DNA from: Candidatus Melainabacteria bacterium
GTDB taxonomy: Bacteria > Cyanobacteriota > Vampirovibrionia > Obscuribacterales > Obscuribacteraceae
Assembly: GCA_003153555.1 (NCBI GenBank)
Contig: PLZS01000110.1
Span: 13,492-77,491 of the forward strand
Direction: 5' to 3'
Length of the DNA stretch: 64,000 bases
How positions within the stretch are numbered: position 1 is the stretch's first letter; each line of letters starts with the position of its first letter. The position numbers and the translations under genes were made by a program. This document shows positions 8,722 through 18,101 of the stretch, piece by piece. The notes under the pieces are model-generated. The model was not told the DNA's origin. It made no database searches and saw only the letters and a list, made by a program, of their open reading frames with translations.

Positions 8722-10134
8722 ATGAAAACCCTGATCAAAAATGGACGCATCATCACGGCTGTCGATGACTACATTGGCGACATTCTGATCGAAGACGAAA
8801 TAATTACCGTCATTGGCAAGAAGCTGGAGATGGAAGCAGACAAAATCATCGACGCCAAGGACCGGTTAGTAATTCCGGGCGGAATCGACGCTCACACTCA
8901 CATGGACATGCCTTTCGGTGGCACAACTTCTGCCGATGACTTCAGAACCGGAACACTTGCGGCTGCTCACGGCGGCACCACCACAATCATCGACTTCGCG
9001 ATTCAAGCCAAGGGCACATCGATCATAGGCGCATTGGACACTTGGCACGAGAAAGCAGCGGGCAAAACAGCTATTGACTATGGTTTCCACATGATCGTGA
9101 CAGACCTGCCGCAAGAGCGGCTGAAAGAAGTCAAACGCTTAATCAACGACGAGGGCGTCTCAAGTTTCAAGATGTTCATGGCTTATCCAGGTGTTCTTCT
9201 TGTTGACGACGCGACAATATTTCGAGGAATGAGCTTCGCGGGCGAGCATGGCGGCTTAGTCTGCATGCACGCAGAGAACGGCGTTGTGATCGACGAAATC
9301 GTACAAAGGGCGATCGCTAAAGGACATACCGCTCCTAAATATCACGCTCTCACACGCCCGACAAAAGCTGAAGCCGAAGGGGTCAATCGGGCCATTGCCT
9401 TGGCTGAAATGGCTGAATCACCGGTTTACATCGTTCACCTTAGTTGTTACGACGCTTTGAAAAAAGTAAAAGAAGCCCGCGACGAAGGCGTTCCAGTCTT
9501 TGCAGAAACATGTCCTCAGTACTTATTTCTTGACTATTCGGATTACGAAAGAGAAGGTTTCGAGGGTGCCAAATATGTGATGACACCTGCCTTGCGTGAG
9601 AAATGGAATCAAGACGAATTGTGGACCGGCATCAGAATGAACGACTTACAGGTCATTTCCACTGACCATTGCCCATTCTGCATGAAAGAGCAGAAAGAGC
9701 TGGGCAAGGATGACTTCAGCAAAATTCCAAACGGCGCTCCGGGCGTCGAAACCAGAATGAGTCTGGTTTACAACGGAGGCGTTGTAGCCGGCCGCATCTC
9801 ATTGAATCGATTTGTTGAGATAACTTCAACTGCTCCAGCAAAAATCTTCGGACTCTTCCCACGCAAGGGTACGATTGCGGTTGGCTCGGATGCGGACATC
9901 GTAATTTTCAATCCAAACAAGAAGATGACAATAAGCGCGCAGACACATCATATGAATGTGGATTACAATCCGTATGAGGGGAGGCAGGTGCAGGGAGTGC
10001 CTGAGACCGTTCTCTCACGTGGCAAGGTCGTCATAGAAAATGAGAAATATGTTGGCAAAGCAGGTGACGGCAAGTATTTAAAGCGATCGACGGTTCAGCT
10101 TCGTCATCGCGAAGTTGCGGCGGCAGTGCACTAA
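8722..10134 (+). CDS. hydA: Dihydropyrimidinase / D-hydantoinase
   Basis: A 470-residue cyclic amidohydrolase that opens 5,6-dihydropyrimidines or hydantoins to N-carbamoyl acids. Visible metal-site features: DAHTHMDMPFGG (first His pair), the carboxylated Lys in SSFKMFMAYPG, His in MHAENG and IVHLSC, and the catalytic Asp in STDHCPF. The length and the TDHCPF signature favour dihydropyrimidinase over allantoinase or dihydroorotase. The start at 8722 has AGGAG seven bases upstream; an ATG at 8704 is in frame but lacks a site. The next gene downstream is murQ. Confidence 0.93.
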   Translation: MKTLIKNGRIITAVDDYIGDILIEDEIITVIGKKLEMEADKIIDAKDRLVIPGGIDAHTHMDMPFGGTTSADDFRTGTLAAAHGGTTTIIDFAIQAKGTSIIGALDTWHEKAAGKTAIDYGFHMIVTDLPQERLKEVKRLINDEGVSSFKMFMAYPGVLLVDDATIFRGMSFAGEHGGLVCMHAENGVVIDEIVQRAIAKGHTAPKYHALTRPTKAEAEGVNRAIALAEMAESPVYIVHLSCYDALKKVKEARDEGVPVFAETCPQYLFLDYSDYEREGFEGAKYVMTPALREKWNQDELWTGIRMNDLQVISTDHCPFCMKEQKELGKDDFSKIPNGAPGVETRMSLVYNGGVVAGRISLNRFVEITSTAPAKIFGLFPRKGTIAVGSDADIVIFNPNKKMTISAQTHHMNVDYNPYEGRQVQGVPETVLSRGKVVIENEKYVGKAGDGKYLKRSTVQLRHREVAAAVH

Positions 10135-10240
10135 GCGTTGCAAGTTGTTCACATACCGCGCTATTAAATACGAACAGGGCTTACATTACTGGGTATTAGG
10201 AACTAGGAACTGGGCGACTAGGGATCAAGGGGGCACCGAC

Positions 10241-11158
10241 ATGGGCTTTACAAAAGAATTCAACAAGATGGTCACTGAGGAACGCAATGTCAAAACCATG
10301 GATTTGGACATTCTCGAGACCGTTGATCTGGTAGAGCGAATTCAAGCCGAAGATTTCGAGATCGCAAAAGGCGTGCAAAAGGTCGTGCCGGAAATAGCCA
10401 AAGCCGTAGACATCATCACTGAAAAGTTGAAGGCTGGCGGCCGACTAATTTATTTCGGAGCTGGCACAAGCGGACGGTTGGGAGTGTTAGATGCTACCGA
10501 GTGCCCGCCAACTTTTGGTGTTGAAGCTTCAGTTGTTCAAGCCTACATAGCCGGCGGAAAGGATGCGATGTTCCGCTCCTTTGAAGACGCCGAAGATTCG
10601 AAGGACATGGGATTGCAAGATGTTGTCAGTGCTCAAATAAGCGCACGGGATGTCGTGATCGGGATCACGGCGAGCGGCAGAACGCCCTATGTTGTTGGCG
10701 CTTTGCAGAAGGCCAAAGAACTAGGCGCCGCAACGGTAGGCATTGTCAACAATTTCGAGTGCTCGTTAGCAACTCACTGCGATGTTTTAATCGCAGCGGT
10801 TGTTGGTCCTGAAGCCCTAACCGGCTCAACCCGCATGAAAGCTGGAACCGCACAAAAAATGGTCTTGAATTTGATCACCACTTGCACCATGGTGCGTCTT
10901 GGAAAAGTCTACGAGAACTTGATGATCGACTTACGCCCGACAAACGAAAAGTTGAGAGAGCGCGCCGTTTCGATTATTTCAATTCTCGGTGACGTGCCGC
11001 GCCATCTTGCAGAAGGCGCTTTGGTTGCCTCACACGATCGCGCTAAGACAGCCATCCTCATGGTGAAAAGAAAACTGGGTCGAGCGCAGGCAGAGCAACT
11101 AATCATCAAATGTGGTGGCTCTCTTCGTAAAGCTCTGGTTGCTGACGTAGCCAACTAA
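10241..11158 (+). CDS. murQ: N-acetylmuramic acid 6-phosphate etherase
   Basis: Cleaves the lactyl ether of MurNAc-6-phosphate to give GlcNAc-6-phosphate and lactate during cell-wall recycling. The 305-residue protein carries the SIS sugar-phosphate fold with the family signature GAGTSGRLGVLDATECPPTFG split across its active site (Glu in TEC), GITASGRTPYV, and the C-terminal TGSTRMKAGTAQK block. I chose 10241 because AAGGGGG lies 7 bases upstream and the length then matches the family; the open frame extends upstream only over hydA and linker sequence. No MurNAc kinase or transporter gene is in view. Confidence 0.94.
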   Translation: MGFTKEFNKMVTEERNVKTMDLDILETVDLVERIQAEDFEIAKGVQKVVPEIAKAVDIITEKLKAGGRLIYFGAGTSGRLGVLDATECPPTFGVEASVVQAYIAGGKDAMFRSFEDAEDSKDMGLQDVVSAQISARDVVIGITASGRTPYVVGALQKAKELGAATVGIVNNFECSLATHCDVLIAAVVGPEALTGSTRMKAGTAQKMVLNLITTCTMVRLGKVYENLMIDLRPTNEKLRERAVSIISILGDVPRHLAEGALVASHDRAKTAILMVKRKLGRAQAEQLIIKCGGSLRKALVADVAN

Positions 11159-11159
11159 A

Positions 11160-12245
11160 TCAGGGATTCTTCTTCATGTCGTCGATCAACCAATCGAAGT
11201 TGTTGGGAACGTTTTTCTCGAAAGCTTTGGCTTCAGCAAGCTTGTTTTCCTTCTTCAAGTAATAGACCAAGCTACCGACAGCCTTGTTGTATTCGTCGCT
11301 CTTTTTGCCTTTGGTAGAAGCAATCAGCTCAACCCGGCGGCGCGCGTGCGATTCTGATTTGCTCCACATATTACGATCGTCGTAGCACTTGAGATAGAGT
11401 CGTTGAATTTCTAGTTCTTCGTTCACATCAGGTGGCTTCTTAGCCGAAAGGAGAACAAGCGCCTTGCCCAATGTTTTCTCGGTCTCAAGGTAGTTAGCCG
11501 CCCAGAAATGAGCTTCCGCAACCAGCCGCAGCAACTCAATCTCACTGTACTTTTTACTCAGCTCGGCGGTTAGCTTCTCCATCAATTGAGGCTTGTGGAT
11601 CCCCCACTGAACGGCCGCTTGAGCCAGTCGACTGGGGACGTAGAATCTAGATGTCGGCTTCATTTTTGCGATCGACTGGGCGAGAGCCTTGTCAGCTCCG
11701 TCAGGCTCGCCAAAATAGATATATCCACGCGCTCGATCATATGCTCTCGCATAGATCTCGTCATCATTAGGCGCGACAAGATTTGCTAGCGCGATAGATA
11801 AATCCTCGAATTGATTGAACAGCTTTCGTCTTTGATCCATCGGCAGCTCCGCACCCGAAGCGCTTCTGTACGCCTCCGAAAGAAAATGGACGCTTACCAA
11901 CACCTCAGGATCCAACCGACTTGCGGCTTTCAAGCGGGGCACCGCTTCCAGAAGATGTTTTGCCAGAGGCGCAGACTGCGCAAACTTCTTTTGGTGTACA
12001 TAGTCAGTTGCAAGCAGAGCCTCAACATCTGCAACCTGACTTGCATCCTGCGGAGGCACCAGTTTTAGCGCCCGCGCGTAATAGTCAGCGGCCTTGGCGT
12101 ATTCTGCACCTACGTCGGCAACTTGTCCGAGCTTCTTAAACTGCTGCCAAGATTCCGCAGCAAAAACAGGTGTCTGCACAATCGATGAACAACTTGCTAG
12201 GGAAACGGAAAAGAGAACGAAACTTATTTTATTTCTCGTAAACAC
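11160..12245 (-). CDS. Exported TPR-repeat protein, possible lipoprotein
   Basis: 361 residues beginning with a signal sequence; LASC near residue 19 fits a lipobox, and a signal-peptidase I site after VFA is an alternative. TPR-like helical pairs are visible (GAEYAKAADYYARALKLVP, and later YLETEKTLGKALVLL). No catalytic motif is seen. TPR proteins scaffold other proteins, here probably in the periplasm. It uses a GTG start with no strong ribosome site. It sits convergent to murQ, two bases from its stop, and just downstream of the patatin gene on the same strand, so the two may be co-transcribed. Confidence 0.75.
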   Translation of the reverse strand: MFTRNKISFVLFSVSLASCSSIVQTPVFAAESWQQFKKLGQVADVGAEYAKAADYYARALKLVPPQDASQVADVEALLATDYVHQKKFAQSAPLAKHLLEAVPRLKAASRLDPEVLVSVHFLSEAYRSASGAELPMDQRRKLFNQFEDLSIALANLVAPNDDEIYARAYDRARGYIYFGEPDGADKALAQSIAKMKPTSRFYVPSRLAQAAVQWGIHKPQLMEKLTAELSKKYSEIELLRLVAEAHFWAANYLETEKTLGKALVLLSAKKPPDVNEELEIQRLYLKCYDDRNMWSKSESHARRRVELIASTKGKKSDEYNKAVGSLVYYLKKENKLAEAKAFEKNVPNNFDWLIDDMKKNP

Positions 12246-12266
12246 GGGCTCAGACTCTCATCGCAG

Positions 12267-13349
12267 CTAGATTGGACTGACAGCGCTTGCGTGCACAGCG
12301 TGCTCTGCTTGATAGGCGCGCATTTTTGGCAGTGCTTTGCGGGCAGCGATTTCACCAGCATCTATTGCACTTTTGAGATCCTTCTTACTGAAAGAACTCA
12401 TTTTCATCCAGGGAAGTTTGGGCTCGATCAAAATATCCGCCTTGTCGACCGCTTTGTTTTCAATTTCGGACAATAGAATGCTGGATATTCGATCGCCGTA
12501 GTCCATCAAAGTGTCATATTCCTTCTGGTTGACTTTCTCCAGGTAGGCTTGCAGGCGCACCGCCACCACGGCTGGTGCACCCTGCGCTTCTGCTATTTCG
12601 GTAGGCAAGTTCTCACGCACGCCACCATCGACTAAAACTTGTTCACCCACCTTGACCGGGCGGAAAAATCCTGGTGCGGAATTGCTGGCACGAATGGCGT
12701 CAGCAATACTTCCCTTGCTTAACCAAACTGCTTTTGTCGTGGTCAAATCAACTGCGGCACAAGAAAATGGGATTGGCATTTGTTCGATGTTTGTGACGCC
12801 TTGAGGTAGATGTTTGGAAACGAATTTGGAAACTGATCTGCCGCTATAAAGTCCGATTTGAGGATGAATAAGCACTGCTCTTGCCAGAAAATATGGACCG
12901 AAATAAGATACTGTCTGCAACTTTCGGTTGCTCGGAAAGTATGCCTTCTTCAATTTGCCAGAAAGAGTAAGTCGTTCAATTTCAATGACAGGAACGCCTG
13001 CAGCGTAGAGTCCACCAATCAGCGCGCCGATGCTGCTGCCCGCCACAAAGTCAGGGCGTAGTCCTTCAGCTTCGAGTACTTTAAGAACACCGATGTGGGC
13101 AGCACCTCGGGCGCCACCGCCCGCGAGAGTCAAGGCAAAACCGCTGTGCGTGGACCTGAGCGGTTGAGCTTCATTGCGAGCATTGTTGTCAGTCTGCTGG
13201 TTTGATTGCTTAACAGAGGCGCCATTGGGAACACCTTTGCTGTCAGGCACGGCAAGATTTGCATCAGCAGCGGCATAGACTTGCGTCGCCTGAATCGCGA
13301 AGACCCCCGCTAGGGCAACCATTCGTTCAAACTTTACATGCTTTTTCAC
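12267..13349 (-). CDS. Patatin-like phospholipase, exported
   Basis: A Ser/Asp-dyad acyl hydrolase of the bacterial patatin family. Visible blocks are the oxyanion loop GGGARGAAHIG, the nucleophile elbow GSSIGAL (GxSxG) and the catalytic DGGVRENLP. I chose a GTG start at 13349 with GAGGGA upstream: it yields a Lys-rich n-region, hydrophobic core and cleavage after VYA, a good signal peptide. The open frame continues 22 codons further upstream without a site. The mature protein has a short Gln/Asn-rich linker before the domain. Likely substrates are membrane phospholipids; the target is unknown. Confidence 0.88.
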   Translation of the reverse strand: MKKHVKFERMVALAGVFAIQATQVYAAADANLAVPDSKGVPNGASVKQSNQQTDNNARNEAQPLRSTHSGFALTLAGGGARGAAHIGVLKVLEAEGLRPDFVAGSSIGALIGGLYAAGVPVIEIERLTLSGKLKKAYFPSNRKLQTVSYFGPYFLARAVLIHPQIGLYSGRSVSKFVSKHLPQGVTNIEQMPIPFSCAAVDLTTTKAVWLSKGSIADAIRASNSAPGFFRPVKVGEQVLVDGGVRENLPTEIAEAQGAPAVVAVRLQAYLEKVNQKEYDTLMDYGDRISSILLSEIENKAVDKADILIEPKLPWMKMSSFSKKDLKSAIDAGEIAARKALPKMRAYQAEHAVHASAVSPI

Positions 13350-13484
13350 CAGCTTCCCTCGTTGGTAGTTTGGAAGGAGACGGCAGTTAACCAAATAAGT
13401 TTCGGCGATTCGCAAACTATAAGCAGTTCAATAGGAAAGTCTGCTGCAAATTGGAACAACGCGGGACGCGTGTGTTTCGGGAGC

Positions 13485-13797
13485 TCAAGATGGTAGTGTA
13501 AACCAGAATGTGCTTCCCTGACCGGGCTGACTCCTGACGCCAATCTCGCCATGATGCTGGTCGATGATTGCTTTACAAATTGCAAGTCCTAAGCCACTGC
13601 CTTGACCATTCTTTCCATCCGAAACTTCTACTTGGGTAAATCTATCGAACACCTAAATCTTCCACTGAAACGATTGATTCATTTAACAAAATCGGCACTT
13701 CAACTGACTCAACGTGTAAATTCATGACGCCGGTTTCAAGCTTTTCGACGTCTAGCAAATCGCCAATTAAATTAAGAAGTAACGAAGAGATTGCGAA
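13485..13797 (-). pseudogene. Remnant of a sensor histidine kinase
   Basis: On the minus strand, one frame gives the second dimerisation helix typical of histidine kinases (LLLNLIGDLLDVEKLETG) and the linker after it. A second frame then picks up at VFDRFTQVE and runs through GSGLGLAICKAIIDQHHG and a GSTFWFTLP ending, the G2 box and C-terminus of a HATPase domain. The N box and G1 box between them are missing (about 70-80 residues) and the frames differ, so this is a deleted, shifted relic. Its 5' part is cut exactly where the downstream end of the 13798-14523 gene begins. Confidence 0.8.
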
Positions 13798-14523
13798 TTA
13801 GGCGGCGCTCTTCTTCAGCGGATCTTGCAGCTCGGAACCATCTGCTTCTCTATAGCTAGCCAATCCCTTCAGAACATCCTTTGTAGAGTTACCCACCGTT
13901 GATACCACTTGGCGGTCAATAGTCTGCGAGCTGCTCACTAACATCTCATTGCCTTTGGTACTTTCAGATTTAGTTTTCAGATCTGCTTGCTGCTGGACAA
14001 AAGCCTGATATTCGGCTGGTGTGCGGAATTGAGTTTGCACGGTGTTGGCATTGTCACCCATGCCGCTAGTTGAAGCTGCTCTTTGAAGATCGAGTTTGTT
14101 TTGTGCGGACTGGATCGCACCGGCAAGATTTGCTTGGGCAAACGATCCTTCTGGATTAGTAAGGAGATTTCCGCTGATATCGCCGTATGCTGCTTGCGCC
14201 GCAGCCATATCACCCTCGCTGGCAATGGTTGTATTCATCACGCGTCCGGCCACTTCATTGCCACGTTGAATCGCGGCATGATTGGCACCAGATGATTCAT
14301 GCCCTACTAAAGAGAAACCAGCTAAGCCCCATGCTGCTGCTTGTCCTGGACTCATGTGCTTGCCGGCTCCAGTTACAGAAGCCATCAGATGCGGATCGCC
14401 CAGAAGTTCCAATGACTGCAGGTGCAGATTGTCACCCTTATGAGTGTTGTCGAGCAGCATCAGGGGATCCAAGTGATGATCGTTCACGCCATTATTTCGA
14501 TTGTGGGTGTTATCGAATGCCAT
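13798..14523 (-). CDS. Unknown protein, tandem paralogue A
   Basis: 241 residues, no known family. It opens with a MAFDN-type Asn/His/Asp-rich head, then an Ala/Gly-rich stretch with helix-forming segments (QAAYGDISGNLLTNPEGSFAQANLAGAIQSAQNKL) and a Gln-rich region. There is no signal peptide. AGGTGAT lies just ahead of the ATG. A second gene of exactly the same length (14899-15624) is its tandem paralogue. Its stop abuts the histidine kinase relic, so arrival or duplication of this gene probably destroyed the kinase. Confidence 0.75.
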   Translation of the reverse strand: MAFDNTHNRNNGVNDHHLDPLMLLDNTHKGDNLHLQSLELLGDPHLMASVTGAGKHMSPGQAAAWGLAGFSLVGHESSGANHAAIQRGNEVAGRVMNTTIASEGDMAAAQAAYGDISGNLLTNPEGSFAQANLAGAIQSAQNKLDLQRAASTSGMGDNANTVQTQFRTPAEYQAFVQQQADLKTKSESTKGNEMLVSSSQTIDRQVVSTVGNSTKDVLKGLASYREADGSELQDPLKKSAA

Positions 14524-14898
14524 AAATCACCTAGTAATAAGAGTAGAAAAAATTTCGTGCGAGAGGAAGGAAACAACAAAGGTTGCTCCTGTCAGTTCTA
14601 TGATGAGTGCGGGTAATCTGACCTTCTTATAGTCGATCCAATGTGACAATTTAGTGAACCAAACGAAGAAATGCGTATTCCGCTGAAACTGGGCGACGCG
14701 CCCACTTTCGTCCGATTTCGTCGCCCTGTTTGGTCCGCAATACGCAAAGAAACATCAAGCCGAAGACGGTGACCAGTCCAGGCAAGAGAATAGGCAGCTA
14801 AAGCCATGTCTGCAAGATTTACGATGAGAGCAAGCGCGACAAAATCCCAAGCAAATTAAGATCTGCCTTCCGGCCACTTTTGCAATTGCGCTTCCAAA
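14524..14898. other. Gene-free stretch between tandem paralogues
   Basis: About 375 bases between the two paralogous genes. Short open frames occur here but none has a ribosome site or plausible composition. It presumably holds the promoter of the downstream copy; I see no clear terminator or RNA structure. Confidence 0.5.
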
Positions 14899-15624
14899 CT
14901 AGGCAGCGGCCTTCTTCAGTGGATCGTAAAGCTCAAAGCCATCAGCATCTGTGTAGCTGGCAAAACCGCTCATAACATCCTTGGTAGAGTTACCCACTGT
15001 CGAAACCACGTGGCGGTCAATAGTCTGCGAGCTGCTAACTAACATCTCATTGCCTTTGGTACTTTCAGATTTAGTTTTCAGATCTGCTTGCTGCTGGACA
15101 AAAGCCTGATATTCGGCTGGTGTGCGGAATTGAGTTTGCACGGTGTTGGCATTGTCACCCATGCCGCTAGTTGAAGCTGCTCTTTGAAGATCGAGTTTGT
15201 TTTGTGCAGATTGTATGGCACCGGCAAGGTTGGCTTGGGCAAACGATCCTTCAGGATTAGTAAGAAGATTGCCGCTTATATCGCCGTATGCTGCTTGAGC
15301 CGCGGCTAAATCACCTTCACTGGCGACGGTTGTGTTCATCACTCGTCCAGCCACTTCATGGCCTCGTTGAATCGCGGCTTGGTTAGCATTAGGTGATTCA
15401 TGACCGGCTAAAGAGAAACCTGCTAAGCCCCATACTGCTGCCTCTCCTGCGCTCATGTGCTTGCCGGCTCCAGTTACAGAAGCCATCAGATGAGGATCAC
15501 CGAGAAGATGCAATGACTGCAGGTGCAGATTGTCACCTTTAGCATTGGTGCTGTCCAGGTGCATCAGGGGATCCAAGTGATGATCGTTGCCGCCATTATT
15601 TCGATTGTGATTATCAAATGCCAT
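14899..15624 (-). CDS. Unknown protein, tandem paralogue B
   Basis: 241 residues and colinear with the gene at 13798-14523: the same MAFDN head, the same Ala/Gly and Gln-rich body and a DPLKK(A/S)AA end. The start at 15624 has GAAGGTGAT six bases ahead and matches the paralogue; the frame is open for 31 codons further upstream but without support. The two genes differ at many positions in the head and tail, yet are almost identical at DNA level over about 197 bases (15011-15207 against 13910-14106, one mismatch), which points to recent gene conversion. Function unknown. Confidence 0.75.
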   Translation of the reverse strand: MAFDNHNRNNGGNDHHLDPLMHLDSTNAKGDNLHLQSLHLLGDPHLMASVTGAGKHMSAGEAAVWGLAGFSLAGHESPNANQAAIQRGHEVAGRVMNTTVASEGDLAAAQAAYGDISGNLLTNPEGSFAQANLAGAIQSAQNKLDLQRAASTSGMGDNANTVQTQFRTPAEYQAFVQQQADLKTKSESTKGNEMLVSSSQTIDRHVVSTVGNSTKDVMSGFASYTDADGFELYDPLKKAAA

Positions 15625-16040
15625 AAAATCACCTTCAAAGGGGTCTAGAAAGGTTTCCACGCGAGCTTCAGTAGACATCCAGGTAGAGTCTGAATGCTTG
15701 CGTGATAAGAACGCCAAGGCTTGGTAAAGTACGATGCGCCGGGTTAAACTTCGGCGGAACCATACTTTGGATACGCGGGCTGCGTATGTGTTGAACTACT
15801 TAGGTCTGAGGGGTAGTTTCAATATATGAGATTCATCTCACCTTGGCAAGTTAAATGTCACGAGTTTGCCACGAATTTGCCACAAATTTGTTGTATTCAA
15901 GAAAATTTCGGCACTGGCGTGTTCAGACCAATCGTTTCGACGACTAAATTCCCATCCGCACATACATATAAGTAAGCTTGGTGGGAGCGAAGCTGTTCCT
16001 ACCGGGAAATGTGGTTTCTTAGCCGCTTCTAGAGCAGGTT
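15625..16040. other. Gene-free stretch with a short tandem motif
   Basis: About 415 bases without a convincing gene. Around 15860-15890 the motif TTTGCCAC occurs twice, 11 bases apart, followed by a partial third copy (AAATTTG), a possible protein-binding array upstream of the paralogue pair. Otherwise nothing recognisable. Confidence 0.4.
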
Positions 16041-16640
16041 TTAGGCATCACCGCAAGTATTGTGACAGCTGCAATCTTTATTTCTAACAGCTTCTAGCCC
16101 TTCTCGCACTATAGGCGGTACCAAAACTAAACCCGCAACAGAGTCTGCCCACCACCAGTGCAGAGTTGCATTTAACACCAAACCAGCCAGAGTCGCAAAA
16201 GCGAACCATGCACAGCAGCTGCTTTCCATGGCGTCAGCTTTTAGCGCGTTGCTGTTCAATTCATGGGCGACTTTCAATTTAGCTTTTGCTAGAAACGGCA
16301 TGACGATTAGGGCTGCTACTGTAACTGTATCCCTATCCAACTCTCCTGCGCATGGTCACCATAGCCTAACAGGCGTCGCGTGGAATCAAAAAGGACATAG
16401 GCCGCCAGAGCGAAGAGCAAACAGCCGGCGATTTTACTGGTCACCACTTCCGCCTTTTCCACAGAATCCAAAGCAGCGTTTTTGAATTCTATCTGAAGGC
16501 GCCAGCCTACAATTGCAGCGCTAATTATTTCAATCAGCGAATCAAAACCGAAACCCACAAGAGCTATCGACCCTGCAATCAAACCAAAAATTATCTGCTA
16601 TCTATTTGAATCTGGATTTCTTGCATCATAAATCCTAAAC
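16041..16640 (-). pseudogene. Cation diffusion facilitator-type transporter, broken
   Basis: Two overlapping minus-strand frames together give most of one CDF-like membrane protein. The upstream piece reads LIAGSIALVGFGFDSLIEI and continues through RRLLGYGDHAQESWIGI. The downstream piece (from about 16340) continues with ALIVMPFLAKAKLKVAHEL, LKADAMESS and a WWWADSVAGLVLVP membrane segment, ending in a Cys-rich tail. The join near 16316-16340 needs a frame change. At the 5' end a short frame (MMQEIQ) is closed by a stop, so the first membrane helix is missing too. Such proteins export divalent metals; this copy is unlikely to work unless the shift is a sequencing error. Confidence 0.75.
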
Positions 16641-16800
16641 CGGGAACCGGCGAATTGCCTGATTGTAATCGTTTTGAGCCAGCAAGAGACAATCGTGAGT
16701 AAACTTCCAAACATGTTCACGCAATTGCACTAGCGGTGAGACAATCTCAACATTGCCCCCCCTCCCTATGGTGCTCGAAGCTATGGACGAAGGACTTATC

Positions 16801-17892
16801 ATGAAGATAACCGAAGCAACCCGCCTCTATGAGGACTGGGTAAAAAGCTTTATTACCATCGTTTCAGCAGACCTTGATGCCAAGCACAAGGTGATGTCTG
16901 ACGATGAGTTTGCCTTTCTGCGCGCCACGTTTTACCGATGGGCGCAAATTTTTCCCGAACTTTGCCCTGAGCTTGTCGACGCACCGCTGGTGCTTTCAGT
17001 AGGCGATTTGCACGTTGAACAGTACAGCACCTGGCGAGACATCGAAGCGAGGCTGATTCTCGGCATCGCTGATTTCGATGAGGCATATCGCCTGCCTTAT
17101 ACCTTCGACCTTGTTCGCCTTGCCACCAGCGCCTGCAAAGCGATCGAAAAGGGCGATCTGAAAATTACAAAGACGGCGGCCTGCGCGGCAATCCGCAGAG
17201 GCTACATGGATAGCATCGCATGTGGTGGCAAGCCGATTATTCTGGAAGAAGAAAATCCTGAACTGAGAGAAATGGCAATCGCCAGATTGGCGATACCAAG
17301 CCATTTCTGGCGAAAACTGGAAACACAGCTGAAGCCGGTGAAAACTTTGCCTGCGGATGCTATAAAGGCAATTGACAGCATGCTGCCAAGCCCGCCTCCC
17401 GCTCTCCGTTCGTTCAGGCGTCGAGCTGGCGTAGGCAGTCTTGGACGTCCACGATTCGTCGTTGTAGGCAGCTATCACGGGGCTAACATTGCCCGAGAAG
17501 CAAAAGCTATAGTGCCTTCTGCATGCGCCTGGGTGAACGGTGACAAGAAACCTGTTTCGCTTTTGCAGACTGTTCTGGACACGGCGGTTCGCTGTGGTGA
17601 TCCGTATTTGAAGACACACGGCAAGTGGGTTGTGCGTCGGCTCTCGCCGTCTTGTTCCAAAATGGAATTAAGCGCACTTCCCAAACTTCGTGATGAGGAG
17701 CGCCTGCTTTACGCGATGGGCTTCGAGGCTGCCAACATCCATCTCGGCACCAAGGGAGCTGCCGCGGCAATCAAGCGTGACATGAATAAGCGCCCTGATA
17801 CCTGGCTGCGCAAAGCAGTGGACATCATGAGTGACGCGGTGCGAAAAGATTTCAAGAACTGGAGACAGTCTCAAAATTTGACGCTCGCCTGA
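16801..17892 (+). CDS. DUF2252 family protein
   Basis: 363 residues matching the DUF2252 family, which has a protein-kinase-like fold of unknown substrate. Key blocks: SVGDLHVEQYSTW and GIADFDEAYRLPYTFDLVRLATS, which carry the family's conserved His/Asp residues, then the later HGKWVVRRLSPS. I chose the ATG at 16801 because GAAGGA lies six bases upstream; earlier in-frame ATGs at 16753 and 16783 lack this. A strong hairpin follows the stop, so it is a single-gene unit. Confidence 0.82.
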   Translation: MKITEATRLYEDWVKSFITIVSADLDAKHKVMSDDEFAFLRATFYRWAQIFPELCPELVDAPLVLSVGDLHVEQYSTWRDIEARLILGIADFDEAYRLPYTFDLVRLATSACKAIEKGDLKITKTAACAAIRRGYMDSIACGGKPIILEEENPELREMAIARLAIPSHFWRKLETQLKPVKTLPADAIKAIDSMLPSPPPALRSFRRRAGVGSLGRPRFVVVGSYHGANIAREAKAIVPSACAWVNGDKKPVSLLQTVLDTAVRCGDPYLKTHGKWVVRRLSPSCSKMELSALPKLRDEERLLYAMGFEAANIHLGTKGAAAAIKRDMNKRPDTWLRKAVDIMSDAVRKDFKNWRQSQNLTLA

Positions 17893-17930
17893 TTTCACAC
17901 AGGTCCAGGAATTAGATAAATGTTGCTTGG

Positions 17931-17972
17931 GAGGATGCCGGTCTTTGACCGACCGGCATCCTTTCCTTCTCA
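17931..17972 (+). terminator. Rho-independent terminator after the DUF2252 gene
   Basis: A perfect 11-bp stem (17933-17943 with 17951-17961) closing a 7-base loop, followed by TTTCCTTCTC. It lies 40 bases after the DUF2252 stop. The T-run is imperfect, but the stem is strong. Confidence 0.7.
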
Positions 17973-18101
17973 ACTACCTTTTCGCTTACTAAGCTATATG
18001 CCTAACTTAGTACTAATATCAGTTTCGATTTCGTTTCATTTTCGGAGCATAAACTATACAATATAATACAACTCGAAACCGGCAGCCTATGGGAATCCGC
18101 A

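Noticed and set aside
10115..10240. Longer N-terminus for MurQ
   Set aside because: It overlaps the hydA end, has no homology, and a good ribosome site serves the ATG at 10241.
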